This document shows positions 36,728-50,108 of a stretch of 64,000 nucleotides of DNA, piece after piece. Numbering within the stretch: the stretch's first letter is position 1; each line of letters begins with the position of its first letter. Below the pieces are notes generated by a model, which was not told where the DNA came from, did no database searches, and saw nothing but the letters and a program-made list of their open reading frames with translations. The translations under genes and the position numbers were made by a program. Source of the stretch: Trametopsis cervina (lineage: Eukaryota > Basidiomycota > Agaricomycetes > Polyporales > Irpicaceae); NCBI GenBank assembly GCA_022385755.1, contig MU278348.1, positions 407,035-471,034 on the forward strand, written 5' to 3'.

Positions 36728-37038
36728 ATAGCGCGTTCAGCTAAGCTCTTGATCTTTAATATGACCTTACCGTATATTGTAATTTTACTGAAGCTTTAAA
36801 TAGTTCAATCATCGACAAGCTCTGATCGTTTATGACCGAAGTTGCGCATTGAGATTATAATACTGACTTTCGTAGGCTGCACGTGACAGCGCGGCTTATT
36901 GAGTCGTAGCCCGTCTTATCACCCGGACACCATCAACGTATCCGCCTATCTTTGCACGACTAACCTTTCCGCACGCAACCCAGAGCTCGCTCCTAACATT
37001 CCCGTATCACAATAGTGCACCTGTGCACAATCGGAGTC
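36728..37038. other. Intergenic, no gene seen
   Basis: Spacer between the DUF3292 gene and the first F-box gene. AT-rich start (3' UTR). Nothing recognised. Confidence 0.4.
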
Positions 37039-38468
37039 ATGCCCAATTCGGTGCAACGCACACCACACAGCGTCCAACAGCTGCAACACGATCTCCAGAG
37101 ACTCAAGTAAGATCCCGCTCATTATGTTTAGCGGGGCGCCACAATATTGTGATCGGACAAGGATGCTAACTGTGACTTCAGCGTGTCCGTAGGCACACGC
37201 ACCCTCACGTCTATTGAGAACATACCTCAAGAGCTCATAGATTCAATCATCGACCACCTCGAACGTGATAAAGCAGCTCTGCAAGCTTGTTCACTCGTTT
37301 GTCGGGCGTGGCATTCTCGGAGCCAACAGCACCTCTTTTCGTCCCTGGTAGTCGGCCCGCCGCAGGACAACATTGATCCGATTCAACCTTTCATAGAATC
37401 TTTGCAAAACAACCCACATCTCGCGGCACTCGTGAAGGAGCTCCTCTTGAAAGGACAATGGAGCGCGCAGCTGAGAGTCTGCCCAGAAACGATCGCAACG
37501 ATCATGAACAATCTGCCGAACCTCAAGACCCTTCGTCTGCACGGAGTCGACACTGCGGAGCGCGATCGCCCATTCATTCCTCCCCGGCGGTTTCAGCTCG
37601 ACTGCTTGGCGATAGTCTGGGGTATCACATACGAAGAGTGTACTGTCATCGAGTGTATAGTGGACGTCCTGTCGTTATTCGACCGGGTGCACCAACTGGC
37701 GGTGATCGACACATACGAACGCGATCCATCTGGCTTAAGCACATCGGAAGTGCTTGCACGTGCGAAACCACTAGGGCATCTGCGTGTCGATTCTCTTATA
37801 GTGAAGGATCTGCCGCAAGCACATCGATGCTGGCTGCACTTGATAAAGCGGATGGACTTGCGGTCGTTCGAAAGTCTGAAGATATCCGGTGTGACTGTCT
37901 GGCCATACGATGAGCTGAAACCATTGCTACAAGATGTAGGTGCGTGGATGCGTCATCTAGATATCAGCCTCGGAAACGTGTCAAGTACACATGCAGGTAT
38001 GTATATCTTACACATCAGACAAACGAGGTTCATGCTGATGATACAACTATAGATTCGCTTGGTGATGAGCTGGGCCTCTCATACTGCACTCACCTAGAAG
38101 AATTCACTATCCGTGTGTTCGCACCTCTTCACAATAGAAACCGCCCTACTTGGCAGCAACTATGCGATCTCTTGGATAGCTTGAGAGCGTACCCTTCCTT
38201 ACGGCGCCTTACAATAGGCTATGACATGCATGGCCCTATTCATGATTCCAGCACCGACTGGGACGCGTTACGCAGTGTGCTTCAAAAATTTAATAACCTC
38301 GAGAGCGTGGTCTTTGCCCACTCCCCGCATCCGCCCGAATGGCTTGTTTCTTCCCAAGAAACTATACGCGCTCGTTTAGCATCGCTGGGAGCCCAAGTTC
38401 GAGTGCACGTGTTGGAAGAATTCCCCCCGTCTGAATACGACCATCCACAGATCCTACGGAACAAGTAG
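37039..38468 (+). CDS. F-box protein, tandem paralogue 1
   Basis: Likely substrate adaptor of an SCF ubiquitin ligase. Three exons: 37039..37106, 37182..37996, 38053..38468; 432 aa. The F-box-like region is at about residues 30-75 (IENIPQELIDSIIDHLERDK, then LVCRAWHSRSQQHLF). The rest has LRR-like spacing (NLPNLKTLRLHGVD, YPSLRRLTIGY), typical of the large expanded basidiomycete F-box families. The first exon is inferred from an ATG, a canonical 75-nt intron and similarity to the neighbour's layout. Same exon structure as the next gene. Confidence 0.85.
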
Positions 38469-39003
38469 TGAGCATCATCCTTGTTCTTCCATTTACACGC
38501 GGGACTGACAATCAGTGGTAGCTGAATAAACTACCGATTGCACACAATGCGCATGTTTTAGGGTATCGCTAGCACACTAGTAGCTGTTCTTCAAGCGGCT
38601 GGACACTTGGACCCCTTCTCTAGCTGGCATATTGTGATCCAGACTGACATACTGTAACCGTAGAGCGAGAAGGCAATAAGACTGAACTTTCAACCCTACT
38701 TTATGATTGACTTTATAAATACGGAATTTTTTACTTCAACCTGCACGCGGCATCATGTGCCCTCAACAAGTCTTAGAGGTATAATTGGTATCACTGTAAA
38801 TACGTTTTTCTGCCACTCGAATTGTCACTCTCAATCCACTTTACAAACCCCTTCTAACGTGAGTCATTCTCATTTCACCGTATCCCAGCGATAAACTCCG
38901 AAAAGCCGATGATATGCCACTCCTTTACTACTCCCAGCGCCCATAGTACCGTACTTCGTGTGGCTATGACCGCTGTTGACTGAGAACACCACAACTTGCA
39001 CAG
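38469..39003. other. Intergenic between the F-box paralogues
   Basis: 535 bp, AT-rich in the middle. No gene, repeat or RNA recognised. Confidence 0.4.
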
Positions 39004-40477
39004 ATGCTCAAACGAACCGTTCGTCGAATAAATCGGCAAATCCAGCTGCTCCGATATGATCTGGGATCCAAGCTCAAGTGAGTCGTTACCTTCCAAGATG
39101 GATCTGTTCACCAAGCCGTGCCCAGTACTGCTTTAGGGAGACGCACCCCGACTACTATCGAAAGTTTGCCGCAAGAACTTTTCGAGGAAATAATCGACCT
39201 CGTTCAGGACGATAAGGCGACGCTGCGTGCATCTTCGCTTGTCTGTCGAGCATGGCGTCCTCACAGCCAACGACGGCTTCTCTCGACTTTGTGTTTAGGG
39301 CCACCGAAGAATTCTCGTGATCCCATCCCACCCTTTCTCGCCTCTCTAGCCTCCAACCCACAGCTGTGTACCCTGGTGCATGAGCTAGTATTGAAAGGAG
39401 ATCGAGGGGAGCCAGAGCTACACGTGTCTGCACGGTGGCTTGCGGCCATTCTGGAAAAGCTACCGAACGTCAAGACTGTTCGTCTACTTAGCATCAACAT
39501 GACGGGCCTTGATCGGCATTTTCTGCCCCCAACTCGTTTCCGTCTTGAATTCTTAGAGCTCTTCGAGACCTCGTCCTCCTGGGATGCCACCGTCGAGAAC
39601 ATACTGGACATCTTGGCGTTATTTGATTCGATAGGACGGCTAGTGGTTGGATACACATTTATGCGCGGTGGTCGTGAGCGCGTTCCACCCGACTCATATC
39701 TCTCCCGGCATGAGTCGAAAATGCCCGGTCATTTGTCTATTAGGTCATTCGCCGCTCACGGTACTCCTGATGGACTTGCACTCTGGATAGGCCTTCTGAG
39801 ACGGATGAAACTAGAACCTTTTGTCAATTTGACGCTTTCAAGCACCCCTCATTGTTCATTCCCTGGGTTGAAACAGCTTTTACAAGCTACAGGTGCTGGA
39901 CTTCGCCGCCTAGAAATTACTGTTGCAAGTACTAACTCTATAAATATGCCTGAAGGTACGCAAAGTTACAACACTCATTACACAGGCTGACGTTGTATAC
40001 ACAGCTGTACCCTGGGATGCGTTGGGTTTCGCCTACTGCGCTAGGCTCGAAGAGCTCATCATACACACCTGGACGCCTGTGCTCAGTGCATATGGGCCGT
40101 CCTGGAGACAATTATGCGTTCTGCTGGATACTCTAAGGGAGAGCTCGTCCCTTCGGCATCTTACAATAGGCTACAAGATCAAACAGCCATCTGCTGATGC
40201 CGCCATTGACTGGAGTATGTTTAAAGAGGTACTACGGAAGTTCGATAGACTTGAGGAGGTAACTTTGGTAGATCCGACAGAGTCATCTCAGGGATTAGGC
40301 ACAACACAGGAAGATGCACGATTATGCTTGGCATCCCTCGAGCCCTCAATCCGTGTGTATGTATCACAGTCATTTCCGCCATCTAGTGATCATTGTAGAT
40401 ATTCTTTTCTTGTAGACGTCTTGTCTAGAATCCGAATGGATATTATCAATCGAAGTACCATAGCTGCTTTCCGCTGA
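39004..40477 (+). CDS. F-box protein, tandem paralogue 2
   Basis: Three exons: 39004..39077, 39126..39955, 40005..40477; 458 aa. The F-box-like region (IESLPQELFEEIIDLVQDDK, LVCRAWRPHSQRRLL) matches paralogue 1 closely, as do later blocks (KLPNVKTVRLL; SSLRHLTIGYKI). Intron positions are equivalent (one after about 25 codons ending in AA|N, one in the last third), which supports a tandem duplication. The C-terminus extends about 30 residues further than in paralogue 1. Target unknown. Confidence 0.85.
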
Positions 40478-40686
40478 TATTGCATCCTTAGGATGTTACC
40501 TGTACGCTTACAATTGCGCATCCTCGTACTCCACCGTCTCATTTGAAAGGGCACTATTTATCACACTCCCATATTTTTGCTGGCTTTGTAAATTTCTATA
40601 CAATTACTTTCTTGTACTTAAGCTCTAACCCGTCATCTTGACACCATTCATTGCTCTGGTGGAGGCTGCAGCGGTCAGGGTGACTT

Positions 40687-42281
<1,595 letters not shown>

Positions 42282-42714
42282 CGTGTTCTGCTTGCGTGTG
42301 AATGAAGTTGGGTGTGTTCGAGGTTTCGAGCAAGTCGTGTGAGATATTTATAAGGGAGCGTGACCGCACAACTTGTGCTACCGTGACATAGAACTAGACC
42401 AAGTTTCCTGGTCATTTCCTAATCAAATCGATGCACAGATGTGATTGCAGAGTTCAAGGACGATGAGTCACGTCATTGATCTCCCAGCGTAGTTGAGCGC
42501 AATGGGCGTTTACGCTCTCGCCACTACACTCTTCACTCGAGAACTGTCTTTGGACTCGACTCGACACATATAAACTTGACCGATTTGAGAATATCAAAGC
42601 ATTCTGCGTGAAATGTATGTGTGCGCATGGACACTCACTATTGGTATCGAAGAAATATAACAACGAGCACCCTCCTCGCAGTTTGGTAGTGCCTTGTACA
42701 CGCACCTTGGAATT
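42282..42714. promoter_or_regulatory. Bidirectional promoter region
   Basis: 433 bp between the divergent start codons of the OYE gene and the fructosamine-kinase gene. A TATA-like atatttataag lies near 42344-42354, on the OYE side. No further motif can be assigned. Confidence 0.4.
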
Positions 42715-43847
42715 ATGAACGTCCATCCGGTCATTGCGCGAGCAATCAAGCGACACGAAGACGGAGCCAGGGTTGAATTCCACACCAATGAGCCGTTCGT
42801 TAGGTCGTCCAACGGGAAAGCCTACTTCACAAAGATAGGATCAACATCTGAGAGGAAACAGTTTGTGGGGGAGGCTGAAGCTCTCAGAGCGATGCACACC
42901 GCTGCTCCTGGTTTGGCACCTCGCTTGATTGAATGTGGCGTGATAGACGAAGAGACCTCTGAACACCAAGCGGACGTAGGGAAGCCTTACTTCGTTTCGG
43001 AGTACAAGAAGATGAGTTCCCTGACCAACGAGTCCGCTACCAAGCTGGCGAAGAGACTTGCAACAGAGCTACATACCTTCAAGAGCACAAATGGTTTCGG
43101 GTTCGCGGTGCCGACGTTCTGCGGCAGAACGAAGCAGGATAACGGATGGTACGGCACCTGGGAGCAATGTTACGATGCCCTTATTGGCGGGCTGTTGGAC
43201 AAACTGAAAGCGGAAGGGGGGTATAGCGAGCTGTGTAGTAAAGGAGAGCAGGTTAGGAAAAGGTATGCATATGTCTATTAGGTGCGTTGAGTATGTCTTA
43301 CGCGTGCCTTGCTAGGGTAATTCCTGCGCTCCTCGGGCCGCTCATTATACAGCCAGTCCTGCTACACGGCGATCTATGGGTAGGTGCCTCAAATCCTCTT
43401 CGTGAGTTTGATGCTCAATCGGAGTGTTCAGAGTGGTAACACTGGTACCGACCTATCAAGCGGTGAGCCGGTCATTTTCGACCCATCAGCATACTTCGGA
43501 CACAATGAAGCGGAGTGAGCGATCCGTGCAATCACACAGGCTTATTGACGTGCTTACCTTTTGCCTCAGCCTGGCCATTGCACGCATATTCGGCGGCATA
43601 CCGAAGTCGTTCTTCCACACGTACCATGAATACCTGCCGAAAACTGAGCCAGAGGACCAGTATGAACTTCGCGGTGCTCTCTACGAGCTATACCATTATC
43701 TGAACCATACAGTAATGTTTGGAGTAAGCAGCCCAGGACTTCTAGCTGTGCTTTTCGTATATTGATTCAATCATCGGTATGCAGGGATCTTATGCAGGGA
43801 GTGCGGAGGCAAGGATGGACACGCTCCTCAAAGCAGTACCAGCGTGA
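42715..43847 (+). CDS. Fructosamine-3-kinase / ketosamine-3-kinase family protein
   Basis: Phosphorylates protein-bound ketosamines so that glycation can be reversed. Five exons: 42715..43262, 43316..43379, 43432..43514, 43570..43723, 43785..43847; 303 aa. Family marks: KAYFTKIG (nucleotide-binding Lys), FVGEAEALRAM, GFAVPTFCGRTKQDNGWYGTW, then the kinase core LLHGDLWSGN (catalytic Asp) and VIFDPSAYFGHNEADLAIAR (metal-binding Asp), and the C-terminal YELYHYLNHTVMFG. Length and motif order are normal for the family. Five-exon join keeps one frame with canonical splice sites. Confidence 0.92.
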
Positions 43848-44253
43848 TATGCAGCAAGAGAATGCAATGGTATTGAATTGAGACAATAAACGCGTCGTAG
43901 TTGCTGCCAATGTTGAGGATGCAGACATTACGAGAGGATGATGGTTCTGGTAAAGATATTATCGGCATTTTCTATATCTGTACTTATTACTTCGAATATG
44001 GAAAATATAATATTTAAACAATTAAGCCACGTCCTTAGTAATTAACCTATGAAATACCTGTAAATGAGGCTGAACGGGTTCGTCAGCGACGGCCACTTCG
44101 CTTGTAGTCTGTCGCCACCAACGTCTGCCACTGTGTCCGTTACGTTGTCCTAATCACTTGCTATTCAGTTTACTTCCAATTGAATTGACATACAACTTTT
44201 GTCACGACATTCGCGGTCGCGCATCTTGAACCTGTGCTAGGGCCTAAAACAAA
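43848..44253. other. Intergenic, promoter of RPB2
   Basis: 406 bp, AT-rich around 43980-44050. No gene recognised. Confidence 0.4.
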
Positions 44254-47200
44254 ATGGCGTCTGGTATGTTGCATATTTCTTCTTCAGTACTTGCGCAGAA
44301 TTCCTCAAACATTGCTCATCCTTTTTAGCTATGGATTTTGACCCAACGAACCCCGAGTATTCGTACGCAGATACGGGTTACGACGACTCAGAGGATGAAG
44401 ACGAGGAGTATGAGGAGATTACGGAAGACGACTGCTGGACCGTGATCAGCGGGTTCTTTGCGCAGAAGGGTCTCGTCCGACAGCAACTCGACTCCTTTGA
44501 CGAGTTTGTACAAAACACCATGCAGGAGCTTGTTGACGAGAACGCCGACCTCATTCTCGACCAAGCGGACCAGCACACGGGGCATGAAGCGGATGTCACG
44601 CGACGGTATGAGATCAAGTTCGGCCAGATTTATCTGTCAAGACCGACGGTGACGGAGGCGGATGGTTCCGTGGTACCAATATTTCCACAAGAGGCGCGAC
44701 TGAGGAATCTCACGTATTCAGCACCATTGTACGTTGAGATGAAGAAGCGAGTGTTGATTGGGAGGGAGGACCCGGACAGCGTGACGGGAGATATGATTTG
44801 GGAACCTGAACATGAGCAGTCGCCGGAAGACACCAGGAAAGTCTGGATTGGCAAGGTATGTGGCGCGTCAGGAGATATTATACTGAGTTACTGACGTCGC
44901 TGCAAGGTTCCTATCATGCTTCAATCCACCTTCTGCATCCTCAGGGATTTAAAGGACAAGGAGCTATACGACTTGAATGAGTGTCCGTACGACTCCGGAG
45001 GATACTTTATCATCAATGGTTCCGAGAAGGTGCTCATTGCCCAGGAGCGTATGGCGACCAACCATGTCTATGTCTTCGCAAAAGCCCAGCCTTCCCCTAT
45101 CAGCTTCCTTGCTGAGATTCGTAGTGCAGTCGAGAAGGGTGGCAAGACTATCAGTCAGTTCCAGGTTAAGTTATACCATAGGAACCAAGAACGCACGGTA
45201 AGTGAACTGGATAGCAGCTTTGTCCGTCTTCCATTAAAGCGCTTATGCGACGGTCGTCTGGTAGCTGGGGAACGTCATGAAAGCGACCATTCCGTACATC
45301 AAGGTCGACATTCCGATCTGGGTAGTCTTCCGTGCCCTTGGTGTCATCTCTGACCGTGACATTTTGGAGCATATCTGCTACGACATGCAAGATGCCCAAA
45401 TGATCGAGATGCTCAAGCCCTGCATTGACGAAGGTTTCGTCATTCAGGATCGTGAGGTCTGTATGACACTTTGCAGTCGATTGTATCAGCTGCTGAACTG
45501 GTTCAGATCGCGTTGGACTTCATTGGGAATCGTGGTACTACGACTGGTCTTAACCGCGAGCGTCGGTTACGTTACGCTCAAGAAATCTTGCAGAAGGAGA
45601 TGCTGCCGCACATCTCGATGGCTGAAGGTGCCGAGTCGAAGAAGGCGTACTTCTTTGGCTACATGATTCATCGTCTCATGCTTGCTGCGCTGGAGAGAAG
45701 AGATCTTGACGATCGTGACCACTTCGGAAAGAAGCGGTTGGACCTGGCAGGACCTTTACTCGCGAACTTGTTCCGTATGCTCTTCCGAAAACTGACAAGA
45801 GATGTGTACCGCTACTTGCAAAAGGTATGACTGACATGAGCTCTCATCATCTATATTCCAGCGCTCACACCCATTTCCAGTGCGTGGAAACTCACAAGGA
45901 GTTCAACCTTTCGCTGGCTGTCAAGCACAATACGATCACGAACGGCCTAAAGTACTCTCTTGCCACCGGCAACTGGGGCGATCAAAAGAAGTCTATGTCA
46001 GCGAAGGCCGGTGTCTCTCAAGTGCTGAACCGTTACACATACGCGTCGACATTATCCCACTTGCGTCGTTGCAACACGCCCTTGGGTCGTGAAGGCAAGA
46101 TCGCGAAACCCCGTCAATTGCATAATACTCACTGGGGTATGGTGTGTCCCGCCGAAACACCCGAAGGTCAAGCTTGTGGTCTGGTCAAGAACTTGTCACT
46201 CATGGCATGCATCTCCGTGGGTTCGATATCGGCTCCTGTCATCGAGTTTTTGGAGGAATGGGGTCTGGAATCTTTGGAAGAGAACGCGCATTCAGCCACT
46301 CCCTGCACGAAGGTCTTCGTCAACGGTGTTTGGATTGGTGTACACCGTGACGCCTCGAACCTCGTGAAGACTATCAAGAAGCTGCGTCGTAAGGACCATA
46401 TCAGCCCTGAAGTATCCGTCGTCCGTGATATCCGAGAGCGCGAGCTTCGTCTGTACACCGACGCAGGCCGAGTCTGCCGACCGCTGTTCGTGGTAGAAAA
46501 CCAGCAACTCATGATCAGGAAGCGTCACGTGGAGAAGCTTTCGCGAGGCCTTCCCCTTTACGACGACAATGGTCAGCCGTTGATGGACCCCGACAAGCCC
46601 GATGTTCAGCGAACAGAGCCTTTCCCGTTCAACGATCTTATCCGAGATGGTGTTATAGAGATGTTGGATGCAGAGGAGGAAGAGACAGTGATGATTTGCA
46701 TGTCACCCGAGGATTTGAACGATGCGCGACTGCAGGCCTCTGGTCTTGAGCCACGCTCGAAATCGGGCGAGTTCGATCCCGGCGCAAGGATCAAAGCACC
46801 CACCTCAGTTCACGCATTCACTCATTGTGAGATTCATCCAAGTATGATTCTGGGGATTTGCGCGAGTATTATTCCTTTCCCCGATCACAACCAGGTATGT
46901 TCAATAGCGACTATGGACACTCGATGTACTCACCGCGATATAGTCGCCCCGTAACACATACCAATCCGCCATGGGTAAGCAAGCGATGGGAATATACCTC
47001 ACCAACTATCAGGTTCGCATGGACACCATGGCAAACATCTTGTATTACCCGCAGAAGCCGCTCGCTACGACACGGTCGATGGAGTATCTCAAGTTCCGGG
47101 AGCTCCCCGCGGGTCAAAATGCAGTCGTCGCGATTCTATGCTACAGTGGTTACAACCAGGAAGATTCCGTCATCATGAATCAGAGCTCCATTGACCGTGG

Positions 47201-48491
47201 GCTGTTCCGCAGCATGTACTACCGCAGTTATATGGACCTGGAGAAGAAGAGCGGTGTGCAACAGTTGGAGGAGTTCGAGAAGCCCACTCGGGATACAACT
47301 CTGCGCATGAAGCACGGAACGTACGACAAGCTCGAGGACGATGGTTTGATTGCTCCTGGTACCGGTGTCAACGGAGAAGACATTATTATCGGCAAGACCG
47401 CACCTATACCACCCGACAGTGAAGAATTGGGTCAGCGCACGCGTACTCACACTCGCCGCGATGTCTCTACTCCCCTCAAGAGTACAGAAAGCGGTATCAT
47501 CGACCAGGTCCTCATCACCACGAATGCTGAAGGTCAGAAGTTCGTCAAGATCCGAGTGCGGTCGACGCGTGTGCCACAGATTGGTGACAAGTTCGCCTCG
47601 CGTCACGGTCAGAAAGGAACCATCGGTATCACCTATCGTCAGGAAGATATGCCGTTCACCGCCGAGGGTATCACTCCGGACTTAATCATCAACCCCCACG
47701 CTATCCCGTCTCGTATGACGATCGGCCATTTGGTCGAGTGTTTGCTTTCGAAGGTTGCGACTCTCGTTGGAAATGAGGGCGATGCTACTCCATTCACCGA
47801 CCTCACTGTTGAGTCGGTCTCAGCCATCCTGAGGGGCGAGGGCTACCACTCGCGTGGCCTTGAGATCATGTATCACGGCCATACCGGTCGCAAGCTGCAA
47901 GCACAGGTTTATCTTGGTCCTACTTACTACCAGCGTCTCAAGCACATGGTGGACGACAAGATTCACTCTCGTGCGAGAGGTCCTGTGCAAATTCTCACGA
48001 GGCAACCCGTAGAAGGTCGTAGTCGTGACGGTGGTCTCCGGTTCGGAGAGATGGAGCGTGATTGCATGATTTCGCACGGTGTTGCAGCATTCTTGAAAGA
48101 GCGTTTGTTCGAGGCTAGCGACGCTTACAGGCTGCACGTCTGCGACATGTGAGTTTTGATAATTTATGACCTCTCGACTCAACTAACGTTTGATATCACA
48201 GATGCGGTTTGACGGCCATCGCGAATCTCGTAAGTGTCATAATGCATGTCAGGAGTCGCGTGGATGCTGACTTCCCTACAGAAAAAACAAACCTTCGAAT
48301 GCCGGTCATGCAAAAACAAGACGGCGTGTTCACAGTTGTACATTCCTTACGCGGCAAAATTGCTCTTCCAGGTATGCATATTGCTATCTGTTAGTATGAC
48401 CTGTCGCTCATTGGCGATGATATAGGAATTGCAAAGTATGAACATCGCTGCTCGTCTTTATACTGTGTCAACTGGTCGTATACGAGATTAG
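44254..48491 (+). CDS. RPB2: RNA polymerase II second-largest subunit
   Basis: Catalytic-core subunit of Pol II. Ten exons: 44254..44263 (10 nt), 44329..44855, 44907..45197, 45265..45456, 45507..45824, 45881..46894, 46944..48148, 48202..48229, 48282..48371, 48426..48491; 1246 aa. All signature blocks are present: [39 protein letters not shown] (about 851), [22 protein letters not shown]-like [11 protein letters not shown], and the C-terminal zinc site VCDICG...FECRSCKN. The tiny first exon (MAS plus one base) is supported by a canonical intron and the in-frame MDFDP continuation. No defects seen. Useful as a phylogenetic marker for identifying the species. Confidence 0.98.
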
Positions 48492-48825
48492 ATGCTTTCT
48501 GTTGGGAACGCTGTTTTGTGTCGACGCTGACTCCTGTGTACTTACCACTCATTCACGTCATAATGTATATCACACCGATGCACACGCTGCATCGTATTCC
48601 TTGTACGCAGCACTGGTCCATCAGTCGTGGAAAACGAGTGCAAATAACAGGTGTTTGCACATCGGTACGCGCTCACCGGTATATTTCCGCGTCACAACTT
48701 TCAGCGACCCATCATTTCCTCCCTTCCTTCACCTCCTCCCAGTTGAGCTCGCTACACTGGAGAAATTCATTCTGCGACGCTAATACTATCTTACAGCGCA
48801 TAAGTAAACGCGCTACCGTCCCTGC
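48492..48825. other. Intergenic, no gene seen
   Basis: Spacer between RPB2 and the cullin-like gene; RPB2 3' UTR and a C/T-rich promoter segment (48700-48760). Confidence 0.4.
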
Positions 48826-49848
48826 ATGTCGAAAGATAAAACATCCGAAACTGCGCCGTCGTGCAGCGACACTCCGAAACCCTTACCGAACCCTTCCACT
48901 GGCAGTGCGAATCCCTCTGCATCCCTCCCTGCACTATGGGGATACCTACAGCCTGCACTAGACCATATAGTTCGCTCTCCAACAGACAATCCCTCGAAGG
49001 CACCAGCTCTCGAGGTTTCCTATCACATGGGAGTCCATACCGCCGTGTACAACTACTTCACGTCGCAGGCAGACACACATGCCGTACCGCCGCCTAAAAC
49101 CGTCCCCGCTGCTCCGCCCATTCCGCGCGACGATATTAAACCCAGCGGAACAGATTTGTATGAACAACTTGATCGTTACTTCGCGGATACCGCTCACGAG
49201 ATTCTCCTCGGTGCACCTCACGATGACGGGGCTCTCATCCACTACCTTCTCCCTTGTTTCTACCGTTACTCTGCGGGGGCCCAGGCGGTCAACCGTCTTC
49301 TTAACTATGTCAACCGACACTACGTGAAGCGGGCTATCGACGAGGACAAAGGCTGGCTGAGACTCACGGACGTCCTCGACGCTGTCGCAAAGTCCATTCA
49401 AGCGGATGACACGCGAGGCAGGATACAGCAACGTATGAAGGAGAGGAAAACACAGGAGTTGAAGAGATGGGGTTATTTTGAAGGGGCACCACCGGAAGTG
49501 GTTGCTCGAACGGAGGCGTGTGCAGAAGCAGCCAGTACACCTGACAGGGTCGTCACTCTATCCGCTATGGCTCTTCGACGTTTCAGAACGGAGGTCATTG
49601 ATCCCTTACTTGCCGTCCCGAAAGTGAAGAAGGGCGGAAAGAAGAAAAAGCCTCCGGCTGACAGCGACAAACCGACTTTGCCTAAAGGCCGGTTGGCTCG
49701 TGCAGTGAAGGAGTTGTTGGAGGGCGAGCGACATGATCCAGACAGGAGAAACAAGACTGCACGAGAGTTAGCGGTGCTGCTTAGGACGGTTGGTATCCGT
49801 GTGGACCACCCGCTTCGGAAGAAGCTTGATAGATTTGCGACCGACTAG
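48826..49848 (+). CDS. Stand-alone cullin N-terminal-like protein
   Basis: Intronless, 340 aa. Residues about 35-200 match the first cullin repeat region: LWGYLQPALDHIV, YHMGVHTAVYNYFTSQ, GTDLYEQLDRYFADTAHEIL, LIHYLLPCFYRYSAGAQAVN, RLLNYVNRHYVKRAIDEDKG. In cullins this region binds the Skp1/F-box adaptor. The cullin C-terminal half that holds Rbx1 and the neddylation lysine is missing. It is replaced by a Lys-rich stretch (KVKKGGKKKKPP, about 270) and a short basic C-terminus. It cannot be a ligase scaffold by itself. It might sequester adaptors or work in another complex; this is inference. Start is the first ATG in frame; no 3' continuation is visible. Confidence 0.8.
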   Translation: MSKDKTSETAPSCSDTPKPLPNPSTGSANPSASLPALWGYLQPALDHIVRSPTDNPSKAPALEVSYHMGVHTAVYNYFTSQADTHAVPPPKTVPAAPPIPRDDIKPSGTDLYEQLDRYFADTAHEILLGAPHDDGALIHYLLPCFYRYSAGAQAVNRLLNYVNRHYVKRAIDEDKGWLRLTDVLDAVAKSIQADDTRGRIQQRMKERKTQELKRWGYFEGAPPEVVARTEACAEAASTPDRVVTLSAMALRRFRTEVIDPLLAVPKVKKGGKKKKPPADSDKPTLPKGRLARAVKELLEGERHDPDRRNKTARELAVLLRTVGIRVDHPLRKKLDRFATD

Positions 49849-50108
49849 TTTACCAGACTGGAACTTTCTGCATGGTATTTATTTGGACGCCTGTGCTTGT
49901 TGACTTCTGGTGCCAGGCCGTTGTATGGACAGTTTACATTCGAGTAATTGGAGACCTTCCGGGACTGTTTCTGACGCGAGAGATCCAGGAGGCACTGATT
50001 ATGTGCTTATATTACGGAAAGGTGAACATGCGAGTGCCGAGTGTGGTAAGAAAAACAAATGCGATAAGGAGAGTCAGCCAGCAAAGCGTAGAATAATAAA
50101 GAGTCCAT

